DNA of 64,000 nt from Legionella longbeachae (GTDB taxonomy: Bacteria; Pseudomonadota; Gammaproteobacteria; Legionellales; Legionellaceae). Below are positions 27,966 through 36,942 of this stretch, one piece after another. The stretch covers positions 142,067 to 206,066 of the forward strand of contig NZ_RXNW01000009.1 of assembly GCF_004283175.1 (NCBI RefSeq). Direction: 5' to 3'. The position numbers were made by a program, and so were the translations under genes. The notes below the pieces were generated by a model, which was not told the DNA's origin, did not search any database, and saw only the letters and a program-made list of their open reading frames with translations. Numbering within the stretch: position 1 is the stretch's first letter; each line of letters starts with the position of its first letter.

Positions 27966-28022
27966 GCCGCGGGACGTCTATTGAGGGGAGTAAAGTGTAC
28001 GGCTGTAGTTCCTGGGGCAAGC
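27945..28022. repeat. Pair of REP-like palindromes
   Basis: Two imperfect palindromes occur about 60 bp apart. The first is TCCCACGG-ACAAG-CCGCGGGA (around 27953-27978); the second, around 28000-28022, centres on GGGGCAAGCC within TTCCTGGGGCAAGCCAAGG. They share the core GG(A/G)CAAGCC and stand out as GC-rich in AT-rich surroundings. Repeats with this 'ACAAGCC' core are familiar in Legionella intergenic DNA. Confidence 0.55.
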
Positions 28023-28051
28023 CAAGGCACCTACGTGGTAGAGATCAATTG

Positions 28052-28894
28052 CTAACGTATTCTATTGAGAAACTGTTGCTCTTCTTTGGTTTCATTCAAG
28101 GCTAAAATATGGTTATCGATGGCTCTTTTCGCTTTAGTTAAGCTTGCGGCTATATCCCCTTTTTTATTTGGATTATAAGCTATTTTCTCAAGATATCGAT
28201 CAAATGCTTCGCTAACCTCTTTAGCAGATTTTCTTTTTAATTGTGATGCCAACGTTTCTAAACTCTCTGCTGCAGGAAGGTGAAGTGAAAAGAAACCAGC
28301 AATTTTGCTTCCCCAATACATTGAACGAGAATTGTTACGTATTTCAGCTGCTACGGTATTAAAAATTTGAGAAAGTTCCATATTATCTATTTGATGAATT
28401 AATCCTGAAAAAAATTGTTCTGATTTTTCCAGATAATTTGCATGAGTCGCATGGATAGTAGGAATTCCTTTTGTCTGCGCGGCTTCTATTTCTGTATGAT
28501 CATCATCGATAAATACTTTTATCTTATTTCCACTCATTTCTTGGACATATAAAATGAAACTTGCTTTATCGGGAAAGTTTGTTTCACCATACCTGGTAAA
28601 TAATAAACGAGTATTATTCTCTTCAAATGTGAACTTGTCTAATGGCATAATTGAAGACTCCAGACCATAACTTTGTAATTGGAGCTGTCTAAATCTATTT
28701 AACTCTCCTCGTGAACTAACGATCAAAACATGGTATTTTTCCTGGAGTTGCTTCAGCGCGTCTATTGCCCCAATAAACATGGGGGACATTTGATAAAGGG
28801 TATTGTTTTCGTCTGTTACCGATTCAAAATCCTCTGCATGTTCTCTATTGACTAACGTATCATCCCAATCAATAAAAATTAGTTCTTTGGTCAT
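28052..28894 (-). CDS. HAD-superfamily phosphatase-like protein
   Basis: The protein is 280 aa. All HAD motifs are visible: I 'LIFIDWDDTLVN' (Asp9 nucleophile, Asp11 acid/base), II 'VLIVSSRGELNR', and IV 'VFIDDDHTEIEAAQ' with the Mg-binding acids. The nucleotide or sugar substrate cannot be told. The last 100 residues are a helical tail ('LASQLKRKSAKEVSEAFDRY') not part of the HAD core. It lies in a group of three genes with eukaryote-like or phosphoryl-transfer activities and has no link to a metabolic operon, so a secreted role is possible. Similar stand-alone HAD proteins occur among Dot/Icm substrates, but that is only a hint. Confidence 0.72.
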   Translation of the reverse strand: MTKELIFIDWDDTLVNREHAEDFESVTDENNTLYQMSPMFIGAIDALKQLQEKYHVLIVSSRGELNRFRQLQLQSYGLESSIMPLDKFTFEENNTRLLFTRYGETNFPDKASFILYVQEMSGNKIKVFIDDDHTEIEAAQTKGIPTIHATHANYLEKSEQFFSGLIHQIDNMELSQIFNTVAAEIRNNSRSMYWGSKIAGFFSLHLPAAESLETLASQLKRKSAKEVSEAFDRYLEKIAYNPNKKGDIAASLTKAKRAIDNHILALNETKEEQQFLNRIR

Positions 28895-29141
28895 AGTTAA
28901 CTCCGGATTAATGTTAAATAATTTAATTTAACAATCACAAGATCATAAAGATTAAATTCCTTGCAATTATATCCCGGTATAGTAAGAGAAATAACTGTCA
29001 TTTTTTAACAGTGAAATAGGAAAAAAATAGTATCAGGGTAATCCTATTTAGTAATGATGTTTTTTTAACTTTTTATCATCGATTATTGTAGGTTCTTCCT
29101 TATGACAAAACCTACAATTAATCAATAATGACTCTATTAGT

Positions 29142-29831
29142 TTATAGAGCCAGAGAGTGAGTCACTTCAACGGTTTCTAAATTATTCTGACGTGCAGCTA
29201 ACTTTAAATTTAACTTATCAGTTTGTGCAATAGTGACATGGAATGGAATTTCCTTTTTCTGGCTATTCCAAATTTTAAAACCTTCACCAAAGACACAAGA
29301 AAGTTTATGAGACAACATTTCTTGAGTTTTTTTACAGGGTAAAAGATTTACAATGCTATCTCTACCCATGCCTACAACGGGTGCAAAAGCTAAGTGAGCT
29401 TCGGTGTTTATTTTATTGAATTCTTTACTTGTTGAGACGATTTGGAACGGGCTGCCATCAATTTCAAACGATATTTTTTGTCCATTTAATTCTTCATAAG
29501 CGGTATCAACTTTTTGTTGATCAAGATCGTTATCGGTATTTCTTCCTATTCTAAAATCGCCAAAATAAGCTAGAGATAGATGGCATACATCTGTCATTCC
29601 TGCGGGTAATTTATATGTTTCAAATAAATCACCCACTTCTTCATTATTAACTTGAATTGAAGGGAAATTAGGTTTTAATGTATTGAAAACACTTGCTAAA
29701 GTTGAAATGGGATTCCCATCAATATCAGTAATTTCGAGTGCTAAAAAATAATCATTTGGTAGTTGCTTTGTCACAAACCTGTCTGTTCGTCCCGGCGTTT
29801 GGATCATCTTAATTGTTCCAGTAATTTTCAT
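29142..29831 (-). CDS. 2H phosphoesterase-like protein (two HxS/T motifs)
   Basis: The protein is 229 aa. The two His motifs that define the 2H superfamily are present and well spaced: 'DVCHLSLAYFGDF' (His84-x-Ser86) and 'EIPFHVTIAQTDKL' (His198-x-Thr200), each in a predicted beta strand. Members include 2'-5' RNA ligases, cyclic phosphodiesterases and 2',5'-oligoadenylate phosphodiesterases used by pathogens to blunt RNase L. The rest of the sequence has no relation I recognise. It lies between a HAD gene on the same strand and a protein kinase on the other. Activity on a cyclic or 2'-5' phosphodiester is inferred from the motifs alone. Confidence 0.62.
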   Translation of the reverse strand: MKITGTIKMIQTPGRTDRFVTKQLPNDYFLALEITDIDGNPISTLASVFNTLKPNFPSIQVNNEEVGDLFETYKLPAGMTDVCHLSLAYFGDFRIGRNTDNDLDQQKVDTAYEELNGQKISFEIDGSPFQIVSTSKEFNKINTEAHLAFAPVVGMGRDSIVNLLPCKKTQEMLSHKLSCVFGEGFKIWNSQKKEIPFHVTIAQTDKLNLKLAARQNNLETVEVTHSLAL

Positions 29832-30027
29832 ATATTAAGTCCTATATTTTAAATGATTAATGCAGAAATAATCTGCCGGCGCGATTATAAGTAAAATGAA
29901 TAAGTGTCATAACTGTTGGATTTTAACAGTTATTTTTTTAGTGCAAAATGATTAAAATTTGATTTTATTTATCAATTTTAGATGAGATGGAAAATATCAT
30001 TAACAACTATTTTGGAGTAATTAATAC

Positions 30028-31416
30028 ATGCTTGATAGTAATATGAAAGAAATAATCAATGAATTACAGGAACAGAATTTGCTTCCTGCCACTGGGACAA
30101 TTATAGGTGGTCCACGAAATCAAATTGATAAAAAAGGACGTGTAAAACAAGGGCATCTTTTTTCGGCTATTGACAAAGAACCAATAGGAAAAGGTGGGTT
30201 TGCTTCCGTTTATCCTGTTACGCTGTATCGACAAGATGAAACTGGAATAGCTAATAAATCTACTTATGATAAAAAATTTGTAACAAAAGAATTTGATTTA
30301 AATAAACTTAAAAATAAATTTTCTGGCTTAAATATAGAAAATTTAATTGAGAAAGAGTTTGATTTTTGTCGGAAAGCAGGGCACTTAAGTATAAAACCAC
30401 CCGTCTACGATAATAATAAATGTTATCTGACGATGAAGCGAATGCCAGGGATGGAATTAGAGAGTATCTTCATTAAATTATTGGATAATCCTAATTATAT
30501 TACAGAGAGTCAACGAATTAAGATAACCTATGCTTTATTATTGGCTTTGAAAAACCAGGTGATTGATAAAGGAATTATTCATAGAGATATAAAGCCTGAA
30601 AATATTCATGTTCAGGCGGCGGAACCTGTTGAAGTGAATATTTTTGATTACGGGCTGGCAAAAAAAGCAGGTGAGGATGATGGTCTATTTCCCGGAAGCG
30701 AAATTTGGGCAGCACCTGAAATGTTTAGTGGCTTACCACATGATAACAAAGCTGATATTTTTTCAATGGGAAGAGTCATTGCTTTCCTATGGGGCGAAGA
30801 TCCTGAAAACTATTTAAGTGGTAACCCTTTTGAGAAAAGCAAAAATGCAGCAAAAAATTTGAATTTGCCCGCCAATGCTCAATGGGTAGAACCATTTTTG
30901 AAGCCAATGCTCGCAGAAAAGCCAGCGGATAGAACAGACATTGATTCCGCAATAAAACACTTCGAGCAACTTGCGTCCATTAATGCACCGATGCTTCAAT
31001 TACCCCAAGACCCACTAAAAAGTAATTCAAATATTAATAATCATCGCTTTTTTCAAAATTCAATTGAAAACGCAAAAACTTCGCATCCAACCCAATTAAA
31101 TATTCAGCAGGATATCAAAAGAGATTTGCAGGAGTTATTAGGGGACCTTCCTAGTCAATATTCTCATTATCGTAGTAATACACTTTTTCAGAAAACAGTG
31201 GGTCGCTTTACAACAATACAAAAAATGATGAATGAGCTAAATCAGATAATGAATGAAAACGAATCTCCAGAAATACCCAATGCATTATACGGGTTCATTT
31301 ATCGTTATCAGAATAAATCTTTGCAAGCAAGCGCAGCTAATATTATAAGAAAAATAAATGGCTTCTTACAAGATATAGAGTATCAAAATTTAACCAACTC
31401 AAGTTTTAAATTATAA
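30028..31416 (+). CDS. Eukaryotic-like serine/threonine protein kinase, candidate effector
   Basis: The protein is 462 aa. The kinase domain, about 45-320, has a Gly-rich loop 'PIGKGGFASVYPV' (from residue 52), a Lys in 'KKFVTKEFDL', the catalytic loop 'IIHRDIKPENIHV' (Asp187), a metal motif 'IFDYGLA' (DYG in place of DFG, Asp207) and 'GSEIWAAPEMF' as APE. These suggest an active kinase. There is no membrane segment, so it is not a PknB-type receptor. The last 140 residues ('QQDIKRDLQELLGDLPSQYS' and on) are helical and of unknown role. Legionella has several kinases of this kind (LegK proteins) delivered into host cells; secretion here is inferred. It is divergent from the 2H gene. Confidence 0.85.
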   Translation: MLDSNMKEIINELQEQNLLPATGTIIGGPRNQIDKKGRVKQGHLFSAIDKEPIGKGGFASVYPVTLYRQDETGIANKSTYDKKFVTKEFDLNKLKNKFSGLNIENLIEKEFDFCRKAGHLSIKPPVYDNNKCYLTMKRMPGMELESIFIKLLDNPNYITESQRIKITYALLLALKNQVIDKGIIHRDIKPENIHVQAAEPVEVNIFDYGLAKKAGEDDGLFPGSEIWAAPEMFSGLPHDNKADIFSMGRVIAFLWGEDPENYLSGNPFEKSKNAAKNLNLPANAQWVEPFLKPMLAEKPADRTDIDSAIKHFEQLASINAPMLQLPQDPLKSNSNINNHRFFQNSIENAKTSHPTQLNIQQDIKRDLQELLGDLPSQYSHYRSNTLFQKTVGRFTTIQKMMNELNQIMNENESPEIPNALYGFIYRYQNKSLQASAANIIRKINGFLQDIEYQNLTNSSFKL

Positions 31417-31441
31417 TCTAATCATTTTTATGCTGGGATTG

Positions 31442-32125
31442 TTAGGAGCGCATCGCTAACATATCCCAGATGATTGTAAGATTTTTCAAGCCTTTTTCAA
31501 TGGATTTAGTGTAAATATCTTCTTTATTGTAACAACCCCATTTGCTTTTTATATTATTTAGATGAAAAATAACAGTTCTTTCAGTTATATGAAGCAATGG
31601 TGCAATAAGCTTGATGGATTTCCCTTGTAAAAAAAAATACAAAACTTCCATCTCCCTACGAGACAAATTAATCGTTGATTTTAACCAATCATCAACATTA
31701 ATATTGATTTTAAGGTTAGGTGCTAAAAAGGTATTTTTTGAATTGAGATTACTAATCAGTTCATGGAGATTCATAAATTTGGTAAAGCCAATGACGCCAT
31801 GGGTTTTTCCATCCTCATCTTTAAGCGGTAATTTATGAGATAAGGCAAATATTTTTTCGCCATTTTTAGTAATGCAATCATCCAATTGAAAGTAAATAAT
31901 TTCTTCCATTGCGTAGTGATCATGGCTATTATAAAAATCCGCATACTTCCCAAAGGGAAGCGAGCTATCTGGCATGCAGAGAATATCTTGTTCTTGTAAT
32001 TGCAATTGTTTGAGCCCATTATTATTCATATACTGGTAATGAAAATTTTTATCTTTGATGTATACGGTACTATGGGAATATTCAAAAATTGTTTTTGTAT
32101 AGGTTAAGAGTTTTTCAGGGATCAT
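31442..32125 (-). CDS. PAS domain / LuxR-type transcription regulator
   Basis: The protein is 227 aa. Residues about 5-120 form a PAS sensor ('HSTVYIKDKNFHYQYMNNNG', 'LPLKDEDGKTHGVIGFTKFM'). Residues about 155-225 form a LuxR helix-turn-helix: 'NLSRREMEVLYFFLQGKSIK' and 'LHITERTVIFHLNNIKSKW'. This is a compact one-component regulator whose ligand is unknown. Similar short PAS-LuxR regulators are typical of Legionella. It is convergent with the kinase gene, with 25 bp between stops, and its targets are not evident. Confidence 0.82.
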   Translation of the reverse strand: MIPEKLLTYTKTIFEYSHSTVYIKDKNFHYQYMNNNGLKQLQLQEQDILCMPDSSLPFGKYADFYNSHDHYAMEEIIYFQLDDCITKNGEKIFALSHKLPLKDEDGKTHGVIGFTKFMNLHELISNLNSKNTFLAPNLKININVDDWLKSTINLSRREMEVLYFFLQGKSIKLIAPLLHITERTVIFHLNNIKSKWGCYNKEDIYTKSIEKGLKNLTIIWDMLAMRS

Positions 32126-32292
32126 AAATGTTATTTTATACAGCTTAATTAGATTAAAAATTGTACCATAAGATTAAATGCAAACCAATCTATTTTTAAT
32201 AAATCCATTTGATTGCCAAATTAAAGCCGGTTTTATGGGTAAGCAGCCGTAATCCAGTCATTGACAAGAAATTAGGTAACGGATGAGTCTCT

Positions 32293-32324
32293 ATACGTAC
32301 CAAGTACAAACGCTTGGTATGTAT
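32293..32324 (-). terminator. Hairpin at the 3' end of the PAS-REC gene
   Basis: ATACGTACCAAG...CTTGGTATGTAT forms a 12-bp stem with one mismatch and an 8-nt loop, ending exactly at the stop codon of the PAS-receiver gene. There is no T run on the minus strand, so termination or mRNA protection is only likely, not sure. Confidence 0.4.
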
Positions 32325-33223
32325 CATTGTTTAAACTCCATCAATCCTGTAACCTTAATATCAATATGACGAATATACCGTTGTATCAGTTGATTCGCCT
32401 GTTGGATAGTCAGCGGTTTGCGAAGGATACCATCCATTTCAGCGTCTTCACAGTTAAAACCAACATCCATTGGATCATGTCCTGTTAATGCAATAATAGG
32501 AACCCTACAATGTGTTCCTTGTTCTTGCTTTCTTAAGGTTGCTGTCAAATTATAGCCATCTCCTTCCTCCAGAGTTAAATCCATTAAAATCAAATCATAT
32601 TTTGCTGGTTTAAAAATCTCACATGCTTGGCTGGCTGTGGCAACGACATCCGTTAAACATTTGCAATTCATTAATATTGTTTTTTCTGCTTTTTGCGCAA
32701 TAAGATTATCTTCTATAAGCAAAATTTTTAATTTATTGATTTGTCCTGTTGTCTCAGAGCTAAGATTATTTGTCACGGTCTTATGATTGTAATTAACTTG
32801 CGATTTTAAATTTTTTACTTGATCGGTTAATTGCTTTAGTTTGGATATATCTCGGATAGTCACAGCCAGACCTAGAGCGTTTCCTGATTTATCTGCCAAG
32901 GGAATTCGTGAAATTTCAAAATAAAGAATGGTACCTTGGGTGTTGATAATTGCCTGTTGCTCGACTTCGTTTTTCCCCGATATGATGGCGGCAATGTCCT
33001 GTTGCTGAAAGCTGTGGATTTGCTCGGAAGTCCATAAGCCTTGTTGACGCATCATTTCGTAAATTGAGCCTATAGAATTATCTTCAATATATCTGTAACC
33101 TAAAAAACGAAGTAAATTAGCATTACAATCAATAAGAAAACCATCTTTATCAATGAGATAAACCATGTTATCCATTTTTGTAAACGCTCTAGTATAAATC
33201 TGCGAAGTAGGTGAGTTTTCCAT
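32324..33223 (-). CDS. PAS domain fused to a response-regulator receiver
   Basis: The protein is 299 aa. An N-terminal PAS/PAC module ('NMVYLIDKDGFLIDCNANLL' to 'AVTIRDISKLKQL', residues about 17-135) is joined by a short coiled coil to a receiver domain (about 168-290): acidic pocket 'LKILLIEDNLIAQKAE', phospho-acceptor in 'YDLILMDLTLEEGDGYNL', 'PIIALTGHDP' and the switch Lys in 'MDGILRKPLTIQQ'. There is no histidine kinase core, HPt or output domain, so it may act as a stand-alone phospho-sink or adaptor, as the tail half of a hybrid kinase would. It lies next to a PAS-LuxR regulator on the same strand. Confidence 0.82.
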   Translation of the reverse strand: MENSPTSQIYTRAFTKMDNMVYLIDKDGFLIDCNANLLRFLGYRYIEDNSIGSIYEMMRQQGLWTSEQIHSFQQQDIAAIISGKNEVEQQAIINTQGTILYFEISRIPLADKSGNALGLAVTIRDISKLKQLTDQVKNLKSQVNYNHKTVTNNLSSETTGQINKLKILLIEDNLIAQKAEKTILMNCKCLTDVVATASQACEIFKPAKYDLILMDLTLEEGDGYNLTATLRKQEQGTHCRVPIIALTGHDPMDVGFNCEDAEMDGILRKPLTIQQANQLIQRYIRHIDIKVTGLMEFKQ

Positions 33224-33365
33224 AGAGGGCTATGCTAATAATTTGTTTTAGTATAACATAGCCAATTTGTTTAGTATAAATGATGAGCAATATTGACGAT
33301 TTTTTTTCATTTAAAGGGATGTCATAATGGAACAGTCAAAAGATTTGGCTGGAAATTTATTTACC

Positions 33366-34592
33366 TTATGAAATAACTAATTTCGACTCCATGTTTCGAA
33401 TTTTTTCGTAATCTAAAAAAATTGATTCGCGATCACCTGCTAGCCCAATAATTCCAATACTTGAGAGATAATCTACAGTCTGAGGTACCCGATCTCCATT
33501 TTTAAACCAAATATGTTCACTGAGAAAGGTGGGTAATTTAGAAATTTCAGCAAGCGCTTCAACATTTGATATTATTCCTTGAGCGAACGCTTTCAAAAAA
33601 ACGGGTATCACTGATTTTTTGAATACATATTTTTTAGTGAGTACATCACCATCAATATAAATTTCAACTAATTTATCAGCTTGACTACTACCGGTTGCTG
33701 CTCGTGCAAACCTCACAACTGGACCGCCGCACATTCGAGCACTTGTTTCTATAAGACGTGGTCCTTGCTTCGTAAGCATAATTTCAGTGTGCGTCGCACC
33801 CCAACGAATTCCCAAAGCATCCAGCGCTTTTTGAGTATAATCAAATAACTCCTCATACACTTTTTCATTATAGGGCACAAATTCAACATAGTCGTAAACA
33901 GTGTTGCGATTATTAAATGAGATTTTATTATATTTAATTAAATGCGCTAAATAGTGTTTTCCATGAGCGCTTACAGTCCCGACGGCAAATTCTGTACCAA
34001 TAGCTTGTTCTTGCACGACAACGGTTTCGCTAATCGTTCCAGTAATTTGAGATGGCTCGGTCATAACTCGATTGAAGGCCATTTTCCAATCTCCTTTTGC
34101 TGGAATGTGGAAGACCTTATCACTACCGGCAGACATTGGCGGTTTAATTACAAGTGGAGCATCAATTAATCCATTTTCCTTAATCCAGGTATCCACTTCA
34201 TGTTCCGATGACGTATTGAGTGTTTTAAGAATAGGAATACCAGCCTCTTTTAAAGCATTTTGCATAAGGGCTTTGTGTAATCGATTAGGCGATTTTTTGG
34301 GGTCATTGGCGAATTGAGGCGTTAAAATCTCAGTCAGTTGTTCTGCCACAGAAATCCCTAACTCGTCACCAGGGATAATCGCAATAGGATTGTACTTTCT
34401 AAGATCCTCGACCAGGTTTGGATGGTTGGGAATGATTTCGATAAAATCTGAAGTTTGAACTTTTAATCCAAATCCAATTTCTTCTAAGGATTTAAAAGTG
34501 ACTGCAATAACAGGTATTCCTCGAGCTTTAAAAGCAGGAGCTAAATCTATGCCTGATGATAATGGATTAACAATGACGACGGGTCTATTCAC
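33366..34592 (-). CDS. ATP-grasp ligase of an isonitrile operon
   Basis: The protein is 408 aa. An N-terminal preATP-grasp domain ('PVVIVNPLSSGIDLAPAFKA') is followed by ATP-grasp features: 'DAPLVIKPPMSAGSDKVFHI' (ATP-binding Lys), 'VVVQEQAIGTEFAVGTVSAH', 'RWGATHTEIMLTKQGPRLIE' and 'ETSARMCGGPVVRFARAATG' with metal-binding acids. The pattern is that of BacD-like carboxylate-amine ligases, which activate a carboxylate as acyl-phosphate and join it to an amine. It is the fourth gene of the pvcAB operon and overlaps the hydroxylase gene by 8 bp. It could form an amide between the isonitrile acid and an amino acid; this is inference. Confidence 0.8.
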   Translation of the reverse strand: MNRPVVIVNPLSSGIDLAPAFKARGIPVIAVTFKSLEEIGFGLKVQTSDFIEIIPNHPNLVEDLRKYNPIAIIPGDELGISVAEQLTEILTPQFANDPKKSPNRLHKALMQNALKEAGIPILKTLNTSSEHEVDTWIKENGLIDAPLVIKPPMSAGSDKVFHIPAKGDWKMAFNRVMTEPSQITGTISETVVVQEQAIGTEFAVGTVSAHGKHYLAHLIKYNKISFNNRNTVYDYVEFVPYNEKVYEELFDYTQKALDALGIRWGATHTEIMLTKQGPRLIETSARMCGGPVVRFARAATGSSQADKLVEIYIDGDVLTKKYVFKKSVIPVFLKAFAQGIISNVEALAEISKLPTFLSEHIWFKNGDRVPQTVDYLSSIGIIGLAGDRESIFLDYEKIRNMESKLVIS

Positions 34593-36084
34593 CTACTGCC
34601 TCCTTATTTAAATTGTTCATTAACATGATTGGGGTTTTGCCAAAACTCCAATCAAATAGAGATTCAACTTTATCTAACAGCGTGGACGATTCAATATAGG
34701 AATCCGGCCTGACCAAAATTGCATGTTCTCTATATTGAGTGTTATTGGTCCAATAATTTGCCTGTTGTTCATAGGAATAAATTTGAATAACTTTTATAAA
34801 CTCAGGTACGTTTAAATCAACGGCGCAATCACTAAAAATTAACAGGGCAAATTTGGTATAATCCAAAAGAGAATAAAGCCGGGTTTTAATGCTCCCATTA
34901 AAAATTTCAAAGTCAAAAAGTCGAGAGCCATTGAGCTCTTGATGACCATAACAAATTCCCATCCCGGTAATATTCCCCGCACGTTTTTGTACAATCTTTA
35001 CATAATCCTGTGCATGGGTTCCATTCTGCGAATACTTGGTAGAACGAACAAGTTCCCCTGAAGTTTCAATCACACTTTGCGCAACCGGTTTACGCTCGTT
35101 TTCATAACTTTGCAAAAGTTTTGGAGAGGCGCCAAAATTGATAACCATGTTTAATTTCCATATGAGATTGAACGCGTCTGCAAGACCTGTATTAAGACCT
35201 TGTCCTCCGTTTACGGAATGAATATGGCATGCATCGCCAGCAAGAAAAATACGGTCTTGTACGCAGAATTTCTCGGCTAAAGATTCTTTGACTGAAAAAT
35301 GTGAAAACCACACGATTTCTTTAAAACGTAGGGTATGAGGCTGTATTGCATGATTAATTTTGTTAATAGCTTCTTCTAGGGTAAACTCCTTAGTATCCAT
35401 TCTTACGTAAAATCTATCAATTTCTCCTTCTCTTGGAATCCATGCAACATCTGATGTTTCTGCTTGAAAAACGATGATTTCAGGAACTTTTAAAAAATCT
35501 GTATCTATAATGCCATCAATTACAGCCCATATAATTTGCGGCCTTATGATCTCAAAAGGTATTTTAAAATGATTTCTAACGAAGGAACGAGAACCATCTG
35601 CACCAATAACATAGCGGGATTGAATACGAATACCTTCTTTATTTGAAAGCGTTGTGAGACAGCCTTCTTTATTAATCTCAATGTTCTCAACTGCAGCGGA
35701 GCGCTTTACAGATGCTCCAATCTCTTTAAGCTTCCTATCCAACAGTTTTTCCACATAGGACTGACCAAGCATAAGGAAATGTTTATGGAGACAACCTTCG
35801 AGGTCGTCCCACCACGAAGATTGACGTGAAATGAATTTCCCATGGGCCCATACGGCACTGGTGTTGCATGTCTTTCCCAAGGGATAGAGTTCATCAAATA
35901 AATTAACTAATTCAAGCAGTTGCAATGTACGTGCATTTAGAGCATCGGCTCTACCAACCTCCAAGGGACCATCAGACTTATCGACAATAACCGTTTGCAT
36001 ACCACAAAGTTGTCCCAGGTAAGCACACATAAGCCCTACCGGACCTGCGCCAACTATGACAATATCTGTTATTAGTGTACTCAT
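34585..36084 (-). CDS. FAD-dependent aromatic hydroxylase (PHBH type)
   Basis: The protein is 499 aa. The FAD-binding start is 'DIVIVGAGPVGLMCAYLGQ', and the second flavin motif is 'FLAGDACHIHSVNGGQGLNT' with the GD motif. 'VIGADGSRSFVRNHFKI' is the DG motif. This identifies a class A flavoprotein monooxygenase like phenol, 3-(3-hydroxyphenyl)propionate and polyketide hydroxylases. The C-terminal thioredoxin-like domain common to that group is present in reduced form (about 400-490). It overlaps pvcB by 4 bp (ATGA) and the ATP-grasp gene by 8 bp, so it acts with them. The likely task is ring hydroxylation of a tyrosine-derived isonitrile, as the unrelated PvcC does in the Pseudomonas pathway. 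Confidence 0.85.
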   Translation of the reverse strand: MSTLITDIVIVGAGPVGLMCAYLGQLCGMQTVIVDKSDGPLEVGRADALNARTLQLLELVNLFDELYPLGKTCNTSAVWAHGKFISRQSSWWDDLEGCLHKHFLMLGQSYVEKLLDRKLKEIGASVKRSAAVENIEINKEGCLTTLSNKEGIRIQSRYVIGADGSRSFVRNHFKIPFEIIRPQIIWAVIDGIIDTDFLKVPEIIVFQAETSDVAWIPREGEIDRFYVRMDTKEFTLEEAINKINHAIQPHTLRFKEIVWFSHFSVKESLAEKFCVQDRIFLAGDACHIHSVNGGQGLNTGLADAFNLIWKLNMVINFGASPKLLQSYENERKPVAQSVIETSGELVRSTKYSQNGTHAQDYVKIVQKRAGNITGMGICYGHQELNGSRLFDFEIFNGSIKTRLYSLLDYTKFALLIFSDCAVDLNVPEFIKVIQIYSYEQQANYWTNNTQYREHAILVRPDSYIESSTLLDKVESLFDWSFGKTPIMLMNNLNKEAVGE

Positions 36085-36917
36085 TCGTAAGATTCCAAAC
36101 CTGGGTTATCAAAAGGGGGATTACTCAAAACATGGACTCGTTGAATATGGCGAGGAGACTTAGAGGTAAATTCTTCTCGACCATGTAAAAGTGAAAAATT
36201 ATCTGCAATGACTATATCTCCAGTTTGCCATTCATGGGCATAAAAATTATCAGGAGAATAAAGGGCCTTTGCCAAGCTTGTATGAAAGACATCTAATTCT
36301 TCATGACTAATGCCTGTAAATTCGAGTTCGGGTGGATTGACGAAATGGCCTTTATCTTGAGAAGGGGGCTCGTTGTAGCGAATAACAGAATAACCTTTTT
36401 GAGGGTGATCTGTAATGATTGGTGATATTGTTTTGCTGTTATAAAACTTCATTTTTCTTTGATAGGTACCAGTTACCTTATGCCAAAGTTCTTTTATTTC
36501 AGAAGAAGTGTTTTTTAAAACTAAAAGGGTGTTTGAAAAAGTTGTCCTTCCTCCTTGTCCGGGCAAAGGTGCTTTGACACAATGAAAAATCTGATACTCA
36601 GGAACTTGGGGGCGATACATACCATCCCAATGTAGTGGCATGTAACTATGATCAAAAATGTGATCTTCTGGGGCATCTTGTTCAATTAACTCAAGTACCT
36701 TTCCAAATGGCCAGATGCTCACTTCTCCCCAGAGTTCGCAATAATTAGAAAAATCTTCTCTATTGTGAAAGGTCTCAAACCCTCTCAATACGACAAGTTG
36801 ATTCTTCCCAAATAAAGAACGTAAATTTTCTATATCGAGGTCTTTCACCTTCCTTTTTTCACTCAAGGGTTCGAGGAGCACACCAAATGGTTTAAGGGCA
36901 GTAACTTTATAATTCAT
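36081..36917 (-). CDS. pvcB: PvcB/IsnB-like Fe(II)/2-oxoglutarate oxygenase
   Basis: The protein is 278 aa, near the length of PvcB. Iron ligands are His96 and Asp98 in 'MPLHWDGMYRPQ' and His245 in 'FSLLHGREEFTSK', with the 2-oxoglutarate Arg in 'HIQRVHVLSNPPF'. The gene follows the isocyanide synthase by 25 bp, the pvcA-pvcB (isnA-isnB) order known in Pseudomonas, Xenorhabdus and Legionella. PvcB desaturates the isonitrile amino acid, while IsnB removes the carboxylate to give a vinyl isonitrile; sequence alone does not decide. The downstream ATP-grasp ligase needs a carboxylate, which favours the PvcB type. Confidence 0.88.
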   Translation of the reverse strand: MNYKVTALKPFGVLLEPLSEKRKVKDLDIENLRSLFGKNQLVVLRGFETFHNREDFSNYCELWGEVSIWPFGKVLELIEQDAPEDHIFDHSYMPLHWDGMYRPQVPEYQIFHCVKAPLPGQGGRTTFSNTLLVLKNTSSEIKELWHKVTGTYQRKMKFYNSKTISPIITDHPQKGYSVIRYNEPPSQDKGHFVNPPELEFTGISHEELDVFHTSLAKALYSPDNFYAHEWQTGDIVIADNFSLLHGREEFTSKSPRHIQRVHVLSNPPFDNPGLESYE

Positions 36918-36942
36918 ACTATATCCTTTCTATCGATAAGCA

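Noticed and set aside
35706-35897. 63-codon frame inside the FAD hydroxylase gene
   Set aside because: Same strand but other frame; the hydroxylase frame is conserved through this part.
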